Source: Paenibacillus sp. An7
Lineage (GTDB): Bacteria > Bacillota > Bacilli > Paenibacillales > Paenibacillaceae
Reading direction: 5' to 3'
DNA length: 64,000 nucleotides
Assembly: GCF_009870785.1 (NCBI RefSeq)
Contig: NZ_WTWX01000003.1
Span: 283,133-347,132, forward strand
Positions 52,232-60,428 of this stretch are shown in pieces. Both the position numbers and the translations under genes were made by a program. Numbering within the stretch: the stretch's first letter is position 1; every line of letters starts with the position of its first letter. Under the pieces are notes generated by a model. It was given only the letters and a program-made list of their open reading frames with translations. It was not told the DNA's origin and searched no databases.

Positions 52232-53009
52232 GCGCTTTTTCCTTTCTGTTCATTTCCGGAAACTCATGTAATAGGGCATATGTTTCGAGTTTCTTCCGAA
52301 CAAGCAAAGCATTCTCCCCATTCTGAACAGATAGTATGCCTTCTAAAAGCATTTCTAGAGTAGAGGTTTCTTCTTCGCTTTTTGCTCTGATTTTGGATGC
52401 AATCGGCAGAAAGATAAGATTGGCACTTGCGACGCCATATAAAGTAGCGATAAAAGCAACAGCAATGGATGGACCTAGCTCATTAGGATCTGTCAGGCTT
52501 CCAAGAACCTGTACCAATCCCATCACGGTTCCGATGATTCCCATCGTTGGAGCATAGGCACCGGCAGATTCAAAAATTTTGGCGTAATGATCATGCTTCT
52601 GTTCTATGGCATCAATTTCGAGCTCCATAATTTGCTGGACCACGGGTTGGTCGGTTCCGTCAACGACCATTTGAATTCCATTTTTTAAAAAATCATTAGA
52701 GTGTTCCATTACTTTATGCTCAAGGGCGAGAACCCCTTCTCTTCGGGCAAGCATCGACATTTCCACAATGTCATTTATCCACTTGCTTGCTTCATGATTA
52801 GACTTGCGAAATGCCATACGCAAAGCCGCAGGTATCGTCCGGATACGATACATCGGGTAACTAATTAGAATAGCTGCTATGGTTCCCCCAAATACAATAA
52901 GTGCTGCTGTAAATTGAAATAATCCTGTAAGTTGCCCTCCTTCCCATAGAAAACCTCCGATAATGGCGACTGCTCCGGCAATGAGACCGATTAGGGTCGC
53001 GATATCCAT
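52215..53009 (-). CDS. motP: Flagellar stator protein MotA/MotP
   Basis: The 264-residue product has four membrane helices (about residues 5-25, 30-50, 150-170, 185-205) and a charged cytoplasmic loop with MLARREGVLALE (about 87-98), which contacts FliG. PTMGIIGTVMGLVQVLGSL and ATLYGVASANLIFLPIASK are typical of the MotA/PomA/MotP group, closer to MotP. The start ATG 53009 follows GGAGG. It is the first gene of the pair. A sigma-D-like promoter is possible at 53129-53157 on this strand. Confidence 0.92.
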   Translation of the reverse strand: MDIATLIGLIAGAVAIIGGFLWEGGQLTGLFQFTAALIVFGGTIAAILISYPMYRIRTIPAALRMAFRKSNHEASKWINDIVEMSMLARREGVLALEHKVMEHSNDFLKNGIQMVVDGTDQPVVQQIMELEIDAIEQKHDHYAKIFESAGAYAPTMGIIGTVMGLVQVLGSLTDPNELGPSIAVAFIATLYGVASANLIFLPIASKIRAKSEEETSTLEMLLEGILSVQNGENALLVRKKLETYALLHEFPEMNRKEKAHETAE

Positions 53010-53042
53010 GAATGATTTCGCCTCCTCGTTCGTTACTTACAT

Positions 53043-53071
53043 TTGCATCCATGATCTGAACCGAGTATAAT
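53043..53071 (+). promoter_or_regulatory. uvrB: uvrB promoter
   Basis: TTGCAT (53043-53048), 17 bases, perfect TATAAT (53066-53071). A LexA-like site follows directly. Confidence 0.65.
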
Positions 53072-53076
53072 AAACG

Positions 53077-53090
53077 GGAACAAATATTCC
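53077..53090. promoter_or_regulatory. LexA (SOS) box-like site at the uvrB start point
   Basis: GGAACAAATATTCC holds GAAC-N4-ATTC, one base from the core GAAC-N4-GTTC. Its location just after the -10 box suits repression of uvrB by LexA. Confidence 0.48.
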
Positions 53091-53128
53091 TATTCAAAGA
53101 ATATTTCCGATACCAGTTTTCTCGGCAA

Positions 53129-53157
53129 ATATCGACATAAATGTAAGATCTATTTTA
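53129..53157 (-). promoter_or_regulatory. Candidate sigma-D promoter of the stator pair
   Basis: On the minus strand TAAA (53157-53154), 17 bases, GTCGATAT (53136-53129). The -10 equals that of hag. It implies a leader of about 110 bases that crosses the divergent uvrB promoter region. Confidence 0.4.
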
Positions 53158-53180
53158 GACGATGAGGGTGAGGTTGGGCA

Positions 53181-55175
53181 ATGAGTGATATAGTCATGAG
53201 CACGAAGACGTTTCAACTCGAGTCGGAATTTCAGCCCCAGGGAGATCAGCCTGCAGCAATTGAAGAGCTGGTCGCAGGTGTGCGTGCAGGTAAGAGGCAC
53301 CAGACTTTGCTTGGTGCTACGGGTACGGGTAAGACGTTTACGATTGCTCAGACCATAGCGAAGCTGAATAGACCGACGCTTGTTATTGCACATAACAAGA
53401 CACTTGCAGCACAGCTGGCAAGTGAGTTTAAAGAGTTTTTTCCTAGTAACTCGGTGGATTACTTTGTAAGTTACTACGATTATTATCAACCAGAAGCATA
53501 TATTCCTTCTTCTGATACGTATATCGAGAAGGATTCAAGTATAAATGAAGAAATAGATAAACTAAGACACTCGGCTACGAGTTCTTTGTTTGAACGGCGC
53601 GATGTCATCATCGTAGCAAGTGTGTCCTGTATATACGGTCTCGGTTCCCCGATGGAGTATTCGAATTTACTATTGTCTCTTCGGGTAGGGATGGAGAAGC
53701 CGCGTAATGAGATTCTGGCACGGCTTGTAGATATTCAGTACCAACGAAATGATATTAATTTTGTTCGTGGTACTTTTCGTGTTCGCGGGGATGTCGTTGA
53801 GATTTTTCCTGCTTCCAAAGATGAGCATGCCATTCGTGTTGAATTGTTTGGAGATGAGATCGAACGAATTACAGAGATCGACGTGCTTACCGGTGAACTG
53901 ATTGCTGAACGCGATCATGTCGCGATCTTCCCAGCATCTCACTTTGTTACGCATGAGGATACGATGAAGGTTGCGCTTGTCAATATAGAACGTGAACTGG
54001 AAGAACGTCTTGAAGTGCTCAAAGAGCAAGGGAAACTTCTCGAAGCACAGCGTCTTGAGCAGCGTACGCGTTATGATATCGAGATGATGAAAGAAGTGGG
54101 TTTCTGTTCTGGAATTGAGAACTATTCAGGACCTTTAACTTTCCGAGAAAGAGGAGCGACACCTTATACGCTGCTCGATTATTTTCCAGATGATATGTTA
54201 ATTGTTGTCGATGAGTCTCATGTAACACTTCCGCAGATTCGCGCCATGTATAATGGTGACCAAGCAAGAAAAACCGTCTTGGTAGAGCACGGGTTCCGGT
54301 TACCTTCTGCACTCGACAACAGACCGCTCAAGTTTGAAGAGTTCGAAGAGAAGGCAAAACAGATTATTTATGTGTCTGCAACGCCAGGTCCTTATGAACT
54401 GGAGCATACCGAAGGCGAAATGATTCAACAGATTATTCGTCCAACAGGGCTCCTTGATCCAATTATTGAAGTGAGACCAACCAAAGGACAGATTGACGAT
54501 CTCATTAATGAGATTCGTGACCGGGTTGAGAAGGATGAAAGGGTACTTGTTACCACACTGACGAAGAAGATGTCAGAGGATCTGACCGATTACTTCAAAG
54601 AAGTAGGAATTAAGGTTAGATATATGCACTCTGATATTAAGACACTGGAGCGAATGGCTATTCTTAGGGATCTTCGGCTCGGTACATTCCATGTACTTAT
54701 TGGGATTAACTTGCTGAGAGAGGGTCTTGATTTACCAGAGGTTTCTCTCGTCGCCATCCTTGATGCAGATAAAGAAGGATTCCTACGTTCGGAGCGTTCA
54801 CTGATTCAGACGATCGGCCGAGCCGCACGTAATAGTGAGGGCCGGGTAATTATGTACGGTGATCGAATTACCGATTCAATGGATAAAGCAATCAAAGAAA
54901 CGGAACGTCGTAGGGTTACACAGATTGCATACAATGAGAAGCATGGAATCACACCTCAGACGATACGTAAAAAAATACGTGAAGTGATTGAAGCGACGAA
55001 AGTTGCTGAATCGAAGAGTGATTACCTGGTTGGCGGCGCAGAGAAAATGTCGAAGCGCGAGCGTCAGTCTCTCATTCAGCGTCTAGAGGCAGAAATGAAA
55101 GATGCAGCTAAGAATCTACAGTTTGAGCGAGCGGCAGAACTCCGGGATGCGCTGCTCGAATTAAAGGCAGAATAA
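53181..55175 (+). CDS. uvrB: Excinuclease ABC subunit B
   Basis: UvrB is the damage-verifying helicase-like subunit of nucleotide excision repair. Walker A is GATGTGKT (about residues 44-51), the damage-probing beta-hairpin is [21 protein letters not shown] (about 98-118, key Tyr cluster), the DEAD-like VVDESH motif is near 337, and QTIGRAARN near 545. The C-terminal UVR domain (about 628-660) binds UvrC/UvrA. The 664 residues match. ATG 53181 follows GAGG; a second ATG at 53196 is possible. A terminator lies behind it. Confidence 0.98.
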   Translation: MSDIVMSTKTFQLESEFQPQGDQPAAIEELVAGVRAGKRHQTLLGATGTGKTFTIAQTIAKLNRPTLVIAHNKTLAAQLASEFKEFFPSNSVDYFVSYYDYYQPEAYIPSSDTYIEKDSSINEEIDKLRHSATSSLFERRDVIIVASVSCIYGLGSPMEYSNLLLSLRVGMEKPRNEILARLVDIQYQRNDINFVRGTFRVRGDVVEIFPASKDEHAIRVELFGDEIERITEIDVLTGELIAERDHVAIFPASHFVTHEDTMKVALVNIERELEERLEVLKEQGKLLEAQRLEQRTRYDIEMMKEVGFCSGIENYSGPLTFRERGATPYTLLDYFPDDMLIVVDESHVTLPQIRAMYNGDQARKTVLVEHGFRLPSALDNRPLKFEEFEEKAKQIIYVSATPGPYELEHTEGEMIQQIIRPTGLLDPIIEVRPTKGQIDDLINEIRDRVEKDERVLVTTLTKKMSEDLTDYFKEVGIKVRYMHSDIKTLERMAILRDLRLGTFHVLIGINLLREGLDLPEVSLVAILDADKEGFLRSERSLIQTIGRAARNSEGRVIMYGDRITDSMDKAIKETERRRVTQIAYNEKHGITPQTIRKKIREVIEATKVAESKSDYLVGGAEKMSKRERQSLIQRLEAEMKDAAKNLQFERAAELRDALLELKAE

Positions 55176-55179
55176 TAAT

Positions 55180-55209
55180 GAAGAGAACGGCCTTATGGTC
55201 GTTCTCTTC
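55180..55209 (+). terminator. uvrB terminator
   Basis: GAAGAGAACGGCC (55180-55192) and GGTCGTTCTCTTC (55197-55209) pair with one G-U around TTAT. The T content downstream is modest. Confidence 0.8.
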
Positions 55210-55332
55210 TTCAAGAGTACATATAGAGTTTGATCTTTATGTACTCTTCTTTGTTTTCTTATAAAGAAATATCGCTTGAAAATAAAGTTCACAGGCTATA
55301 CTTGTAGATATACTGTTTAAATAATATAAATG

Positions 55333-55542
55333 GGACCGAGCCCAGGGGGCAATGGTCCGCTGCTGGAGAAGCGAAGCGACCACCAGCCACCGTCCCTTAT
55401 AAGGACCGAGCCCAGAGGGCAATGGTCCACTGCTGGAGAAGCGAAGCAATCTCCAGCCATAGTCCCTTACAAGGACCGAGCCCAGAGGGCAATGGTCCGT
55501 AGCTGGAGGAGCGAAGCCTCCAGCAATCCAGCGCCTGCAAGC
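55333..55542 (+). repeat. Tandem array with exact 70-bp period, three copies
   Basis: Copies start at GGACC 55333, 55403 and 55473. Copies 1 and 2 agree at 62 of 70 positions; copy 3 agrees over its first 45 bases and then diverges. Each copy holds GGACC...GGTCC around an inner GCCC/GGGC, then GCTGG...CCAGC around GCGAAGC. Copies 1 and 2 end in GTCCCTTA. Confidence 0.95.
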
Positions 55543-55544
55543 AT

Positions 55545-55586
55545 CCCTGATCTATAACACTCCGATGGGAGTGTTATAGATCAGGG
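55545..55586. repeat. Perfect 19-bp inverted repeat hairpin
   Basis: Left arm 55545-55563 and right arm 55568-55586 are perfectly complementary with a four-base loop (GATG). It is followed by GGGGGATGCGCCCCC rather than a T-run, so it is not a standard terminator. Confidence 0.92.
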
Positions 55587-55657
55587 GGATGCGCCCCCAT
55601 TATACCAAAGTAGCACGATAACAACGCCAACCTCCTCCATACAGCCAGTTTGGGAGT

Positions 55658-55697
55658 CCAGAGGGAAGTCCTCTGGGGTCCTCCCTGTCAGGGAGGA
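55658..55697 (+). repeat. Two adjacent perfect hairpins before uvrA
   Basis: CCAGAGG/CCTCTGG (55658-55676, loop GAAGT) and TCCTCCC/GGGAGGA (55679-55697, loop TGTCA) stand two bases apart in the uvrA leader. Confidence 0.85.
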
Positions 55698-55740
55698 TTT
55701 AGGTGGGTGAAGTACGAAGTTCCCCTAAGGAGATGAGCAT

Positions 55741-58602
55741 GTGGCAAGCGAGAATATTGTAATTAAAGGCGCTAGAGCGCATAACCTAAAAAATATAGAT
55801 GTCACCATTCCGCGTGATAAATTTATCGTACTGACCGGACTTAGCGGTTCCGGTAAATCTTCACTTGCTTTTGATACCATCTATGCAGAAGGACAGCGCC
55901 GATATGTAGAGTCGTTGTCTGCCTATGCCCGTCAATTTCTTGGGCAGATGGAAAAACCGGATTTAGATTCTATTGAGGGTTTATCACCTGCGATCTCTAT
56001 CGATCAGAAAACAACGAGCAGAAACCCGCGTTCTACGGTAGGTACTGTAACGGAAATCTATGACTATTTGCGTCTCCTTTTTGCAAGGATTGGTCATCCG
56101 CATTGTCCGGAACACGGAATTGAGATTACCTCCCAAACGGTGGAGCAAATGGTTGACCGGATTATGAATTATCCAGAGAGAACCAGACTTCAAATTTTGG
56201 CGCCTGTGATTTCGGGCCGTAAAGGGGAACACAAAAATATTCTAGCGGACATATCAAAACAAGGTTTTGTTCGTGTAAGAATTGATGGAGAGATGAGAGA
56301 TCTCTCGGAAACGATTGAACTGGAGAAAAATAAAAAGCATACCATTGAAGTGGTTGTAGACCGAATTGTTGTAAAAGAAGATGTACAAGCCCGGCTTGCA
56401 GATTCAATAGAAACGGCTCTAAAAATTTCTGGCGGCCAATTGTTGGTCGATATTATTGGACAGGAAGAGCTTCGTTTCAGTTCGAATTTTGCCTGCCCGA
56501 TTTGTGGTTTCAGTATGGAGGAATTGTCTCCGCGAATGTTTTCATTTAACAGTCCGTTTGGTGCTTGCCCAGACTGTGATGGACTCGGAGTCAAGATGAT
56601 TGTTGACCCAGAACTGCTTGTACCTGATCCTAGTAAGACCATTGAAAAAGGAGCTTTTGATGCTTGGGCAGGAGGAACCTCCAATTACTATCCTCAGTTC
56701 TTACGCTCCGTGTGTGAGCATTATAAGATCCCTATGGATATCCCAGTCAGCGAGCTTCCCGCTGATCAGATGAACAAGCTGCTGCATGGAACGAATGGAG
56801 AGAAGATTCGCTTCCGTTATGAGAATGATTTTGGTCAACGAAAAGAGGCTTATGTCGCTTTTGAAGGAATAATTCCAAATCTTGAACGCCGGTATCGCGA
56901 TACAGCATCCGAAGGGGTTCGGGAGTTTATCGAAGGCTATATGAGTGCAAAGCCCTGCGGAACATGTAAAGGTCATCGGCTCAAAAAAGAAATATTGGCT
57001 GTCACGATTAACGATCACAACATGGCTTACGTTACGGAACTCTCGATTGGAGAGGCAGTGAATTTTTTTGACTCATTAACGTTGTCAGAGAAAGAACAAT
57101 CCATCGCTAAGCTCATTCTAAAAGAAATCAACAGCCGTCTCGGCTTCCTTGTCAATGTAGGTCTCGACTATCTGACGATGAGCCGTGCTGCAGGAACTTT
57201 GTCCGGCGGAGAAGCGCAGCGGATTCGTCTTGCAACTCAGATTGGTTCAAGTCTCATGGGCGTATTATACATTCTTGATGAGCCAAGTATTGGTCTACAT
57301 CAAAGAGATAACGATCGCCTCATTTCTACACTCGCTCATATGCGTGACCTTGGTAATACGCTCATCGTGGTCGAACATGATGAGGACACGATGATGGCAG
57401 CCGACCATATTATTGATATTGGCCCAGGTGCCGGGATTCATGGTGGACAAGTCATGTCTCAAGGAACGCCGCAAGAAATTATGGAGGATCCTAACTCCCT
57501 GACAGGTAGTTATTTGAGTGGACGCAAGTTCATTCCAGTTCCAGCAGAGAGACGCCAAGGCGATAATCGTTTTCTAGAGATACGCGGTGCGAAGGAGAAT
57601 AACCTGAAGAACATTAATGTAAAAATACCACTCGGTGTATTTACGGCAGTTACAGGGGTATCCGGCTCTGGTAAGTCTACGCTTGTTAATGAAATTCTGT
57701 ATAAGACACTAGCGCGTGATCTAAACCGGGCTAAAGTACGTCCAGGTCAACACAAAGAAATCCGCGGACTTGAGCATATTGATAAAGTCATCGATATTGA
57801 CCAGTCACCGATTGGACGCACACCGCGTTCAAATCCTGCAACGTACACCGGTGTATTTGATGATATCCGTGATCTATTCTCCCAGACGAATGAAGCGAAA
57901 CTTCGTGGATATAAAAAGGGCCGGTTTAGCTTTAACATAAAAGGTGGACGCTGTGAGGCTTGCCGCGGAGACGGGATTATTAAGATTGAAATGCACTTCT
58001 TGCCAGATGTCTACGTTCCATGTGAAGTATGTAAAGGGAAACGATATAACCGCGAGACGCTGGAAGTAAAATATAAATCGAAAAACATTTCTGAAGTACT
58101 TGAAATGACAGTAGAAGATGCAACAGAATTTTTCCAAAACATTCCGAAAATTCACCGGAAGATGCAAACCCTTATGGATGTAGGTCTTGGTTATGTTAAG
58201 CTGGGTCAACCAGCAACGACCTTATCTGGGGGAGAGGCACAGCGCGTGAAGCTTGCATCCGAACTGTATCGACGCAGTACAGGAAAAACAATGTACATTT
58301 TGGATGAACCTACCACAGGACTTCATGTCGATGACATTGATCGCTTGCTAAAAGTGTTACAACGTCTTGTCGATTCTGGCGAGTCGGTACTTGTGATCGA
58401 GCATAATCTGGATGTAATTAAGACCGTTGACCACATTATTGACCTGGGTCCTGAGGGAGGAAGCGGTGGAGGAACACTGCTAGGTACAGGAACGCCTGAA
58501 GAGATTGTGAATGTCAAAGGATCGTACACAGGGAAATATCTCAAACCGGTTCTTGAACGGGATACAGAGCGCAGTAAAAAGCTTGAACTTCATCACACGT
58601 AA
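55741..58602 (+). CDS. uvrA: Excinuclease ABC subunit A
   Basis: UvrA is the damage-sensing ABC ATPase of nucleotide excision repair. Two Walker A motifs are GLSGSGKSS (about residues 32-40) and GVSGSGKST (about 639-647); two signatures LSGGEAQRI and LSGGEAQRV; and zinc modules with CPICG...CPDCDG (about 254-281) and CEACRGDG...CEVCKG (about 739-766). The 953 residues match. The start is GTG at 55741 after AAGGAG with an eight-base gap; the ATG at 55733 is out of frame. It lies 565 bases after uvrB, behind a structured repeat region. A terminator follows. Confidence 0.98.
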   Translation: MASENIVIKGARAHNLKNIDVTIPRDKFIVLTGLSGSGKSSLAFDTIYAEGQRRYVESLSAYARQFLGQMEKPDLDSIEGLSPAISIDQKTTSRNPRSTVGTVTEIYDYLRLLFARIGHPHCPEHGIEITSQTVEQMVDRIMNYPERTRLQILAPVISGRKGEHKNILADISKQGFVRVRIDGEMRDLSETIELEKNKKHTIEVVVDRIVVKEDVQARLADSIETALKISGGQLLVDIIGQEELRFSSNFACPICGFSMEELSPRMFSFNSPFGACPDCDGLGVKMIVDPELLVPDPSKTIEKGAFDAWAGGTSNYYPQFLRSVCEHYKIPMDIPVSELPADQMNKLLHGTNGEKIRFRYENDFGQRKEAYVAFEGIIPNLERRYRDTASEGVREFIEGYMSAKPCGTCKGHRLKKEILAVTINDHNMAYVTELSIGEAVNFFDSLTLSEKEQSIAKLILKEINSRLGFLVNVGLDYLTMSRAAGTLSGGEAQRIRLATQIGSSLMGVLYILDEPSIGLHQRDNDRLISTLAHMRDLGNTLIVVEHDEDTMMAADHIIDIGPGAGIHGGQVMSQGTPQEIMEDPNSLTGSYLSGRKFIPVPAERRQGDNRFLEIRGAKENNLKNINVKIPLGVFTAVTGVSGSGKSTLVNEILYKTLARDLNRAKVRPGQHKEIRGLEHIDKVIDIDQSPIGRTPRSNPATYTGVFDDIRDLFSQTNEAKLRGYKKGRFSFNIKGGRCEACRGDGIIKIEMHFLPDVYVPCEVCKGKRYNRETLEVKYKSKNISEVLEMTVEDATEFFQNIPKIHRKMQTLMDVGLGYVKLGQPATTLSGGEAQRVKLASELYRRSTGKTMYILDEPTTGLHVDDIDRLLKVLQRLVDSGESVLVIEHNLDVIKTVDHIIDLGPEGGSGGGTLLGTGTPEEIVNVKGSYTGKYLKPVLERDTERSKKLELHHT

Positions 58603-58615
58603 ATCATAGTAACTA

Positions 58616-58647
58616 GCAGGAAAGACATTCGTCTTTTCTGCTTTTTT
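58616..58647 (+). terminator. uvrA terminator
   Basis: GCAGGAAAGAC (58616-58626) and GTCTTTTCTGC (58631-58641) pair with one G-U around ATTC, followed by six T. Confidence 0.93.
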
Positions 58648-58721
58648 ATGCAATTAGAAGACAAGGAGAGGGTAGAGAGAACGGCGAACTGGATTATTTT
58701 GAATTATTTGGATGAAAAGGC

Positions 58722-58750
58722 TTGCGTAACCTGGATTATGAAGATAACAT
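58722..58750 (+). promoter_or_regulatory. Candidate promoter of the 58808 gene
   Basis: TTGCGT (58722-58727), 17 bases, TAACAT (58745-58750). Confidence 0.4.
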
Positions 58751-58807
58751 ATAAGAAGGTGTAAACGCTTGTACGGTGTACGATAATCGACCTAAGGAGG
58801 TGCATTT

Positions 58808-59014
58808 ATGCTGTTAGCAGAAGCTGCAAGTGCAACTACGAAATTTAATGGTTTTGATATTTTTGTCATCTTGTTTACCATCATTATATCGATTGGCTTG
58901 GTTCGTTTGGTAAAAGCACCTAAGAAAAACCTATTTGCCATCGGGTTTACGATCGTCAGCCTGCTTGTCTTTTTGATTACAGATTATGCTATGATTAAGA
59001 ATTGGCTCAGTTGA
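58808..59014 (+). CDS. Small two-helix membrane protein (possibly DUF2759)
   Basis: The 68-residue product has two hydrophobic helices (about residues 18-33 and 43-60) separated by a basic turn (VKAPKKN). The length and layout resemble the DUF2759 family of small Bacillota membrane proteins, but I cannot confirm it. AAGGAGGTG before the ATG is a near-perfect ribosome binding site, and a promoter-like site and a terminator frame the gene, so it is real and monocistronic. No function is assigned. Confidence 0.85.
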   Translation: MLLAEAASATTKFNGFDIFVILFTIIISIGLVRLVKAPKKNLFAIGFTIVSLLVFLITDYAMIKNWLS

Positions 59015-59080
59015 ATCAATTTCTTAGTACCTTTAGTTGCTTTTGATTTAGTTAATTGAATGAAGCCTTATTATTTCAAG

Positions 59081-59116
59081 AACACTTTCCGTTGAATTAT
59101 AAGGAAGGTGTTTTTT
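59081..59116 (+). terminator. Terminator after the small membrane protein gene
   Basis: AACACTTTCC (59081-59090) and GGAAGGTGTT (59103-59112) pair with one G-U, and six T follow. Confidence 0.85.
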
Positions 59117-59238
59117 ATTCCCATATTTTAAGTAAGAGAAGATATTCAGTAGTTTCACAGAAATAAGATTTACTATTTACCATACATACCTAATTAGAGA
59201 TAGATAGAGAACGAAGTAAAGAGGATAGAGAGGAACAG

Positions 59239-60405
59239 GTGAAAAAATTGAAATCTATATACAGATCAGCTGGCATGGCTGCAGCTGCATGCCTAGTGGC
59301 ATCCACCTTTGTATTTGCATCTGACGTAAATGCGGCGAGCATATCATTCGATGCGAAGCAAGAAGGGGGCCAAATTTATATTAATTCAAAACAGGTTCTC
59401 GCCAAAATAGGCGGTACTGGCAAATACGACAGCAAAACGGGGAAGTACATATATACTGCGAAAGATCAGGTACCAGATGTCATTGATAACGTATCTCCTT
59501 CCGTTGTAGGAATTATAGGTCGTGCTGAAGACGGCGAAGAATCAGGAGGATCGGATCGATATAACCTAGCACATGGCACAGGCGTGGTTATTAAATCTAG
59601 CGGATGGATTGTAACGAATGCGCACGTGATCGATGGGCTCACTGAAGCTGTAGTTGTTACGTCTGATGGCAAGTCTTATAAGATTGTTAAAAGCTACAGT
59701 GATCCTGTTAGTGACATCGCTATTATAAAAATCAATGCAAAATCACTGAAGGCAGCCAAATTCATAAGTTCCACAGAGCAGACTCGTGTAGGAGAAACGG
59801 TTATTGCAATTGGAACACCAGTCTCTTTTTCATTGCGAAATTCGGCTACGGTTGGGGTAGTAAGTGGGTTAAACCGTGCAGTCAATGGTTCATACCGGCT
59901 TATTCAAAGCGACACGGCGATTAATCCAGGAAACAGCGGCGGTCCGCTCGTGAATCTAAAAGGTGAAGTGGTCGGCATTAATTCCATGAAATTTGCAGCT
60001 TTGGGCGTAGAAAATACAGGTTTCTCTATACCAGCAGAAACCGTTAATTATGTAATTAAACATTATTTCACGTATGGAGAGGTTAAACGCGCCAGTTTGG
60101 GAGTAGAGCTCGAAGAAAGCTGGTCTGCTATCGTAGGCCTCCCGACAGAAGATCCGCTCACGATTACAAGTGTCCTCACCAAGGAAGCGAAGAAAGCAGG
60201 AATGAAAGAGGGGGATGAACTCTACAGTATTGCTGGGAAACGTGTTACTTCGGTGGTCGACATTAACGAACTGCTCAAAAGTTATCTACCCGGACAAAAA
60301 GTGAATCTTCTCATGCAGTCGGGCGGAGATATTGTGTCAAGGCAGGTCGTTCTTACTCAAGGCGAAACGGAAGTATATTCCGAAGAAGAGGAATCTGATT
60401 TTTAA
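59239..60405 (+). CDS. Secreted trypsin-like serine protease with PDZ domain (HtrA/DegP-like)
   Basis: The 388-residue product starts at GTG 59239 after GAGAGG. A signal peptide (about residues 1-31, ending VNAA) replaces the membrane anchor of typical Bacillus HtrA. A short stalk-like segment follows (about 33-75). The chymotrypsin-fold protease has the catalytic triad His129 (TNAHVID), Asp159 (VSDIAI) and Ser233 (GNSGGP), all intact. A PDZ-like domain covers about 285-375. The gene lies 23 bases before another exported stalk-domain protein, so they are probably one operon. The substrate is unknown; surface protein quality control is inferred. Confidence 0.93.
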   Translation: MKKLKSIYRSAGMAAAACLVASTFVFASDVNAASISFDAKQEGGQIYINSKQVLAKIGGTGKYDSKTGKYIYTAKDQVPDVIDNVSPSVVGIIGRAEDGEESGGSDRYNLAHGTGVVIKSSGWIVTNAHVIDGLTEAVVVTSDGKSYKIVKSYSDPVSDIAIIKINAKSLKAAKFISSTEQTRVGETVIAIGTPVSFSLRNSATVGVVSGLNRAVNGSYRLIQSDTAINPGNSGGPLVNLKGEVVGINSMKFAALGVENTGFSIPAETVNYVIKHYFTYGEVKRASLGVELEESWSAIVGLPTEDPLTITSVLTKEAKKAGMKEGDELYSIAGKRVTSVVDINELLKSYLPGQKVNLLMQSGGDIVSRQVVLTQGETEVYSEEEESDF

Positions 60406-60428
60406 CCGAAGAATGGAGAGAAGATAGA

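Larger units (their letters stand above)
55176..55740 (+). other. 565-base uvrB-uvrA intergenic region, highly structured
   Basis: It contains the uvrB terminator, an AT-rich spacer (about 55220-55330), a 70-bp tandem repeat array (55333-55542), a perfect 19-bp hairpin (55545-55586), a GGGGG/CCCCC hairpin, and two further perfect seven-base hairpins (55658-55676 and 55679-55697), then AAGGAG before uvrA. No gene is called. A frame across the array is not credible because the 70-base period shifts the frame in each copy. Confidence 0.8.

Noticed and set aside
55330..55557. 75-codon open frame across the 70-bp repeats
   Set aside because: The 70-base period changes the reading frame in each copy, there is no ribosome binding site and the composition is that of the hairpins, so it is not a gene.
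55333..55697. CRISPR array
   Set aside because: The units are 70 bases long, directly contiguous, have no unique spacers, and no cas genes are nearby.
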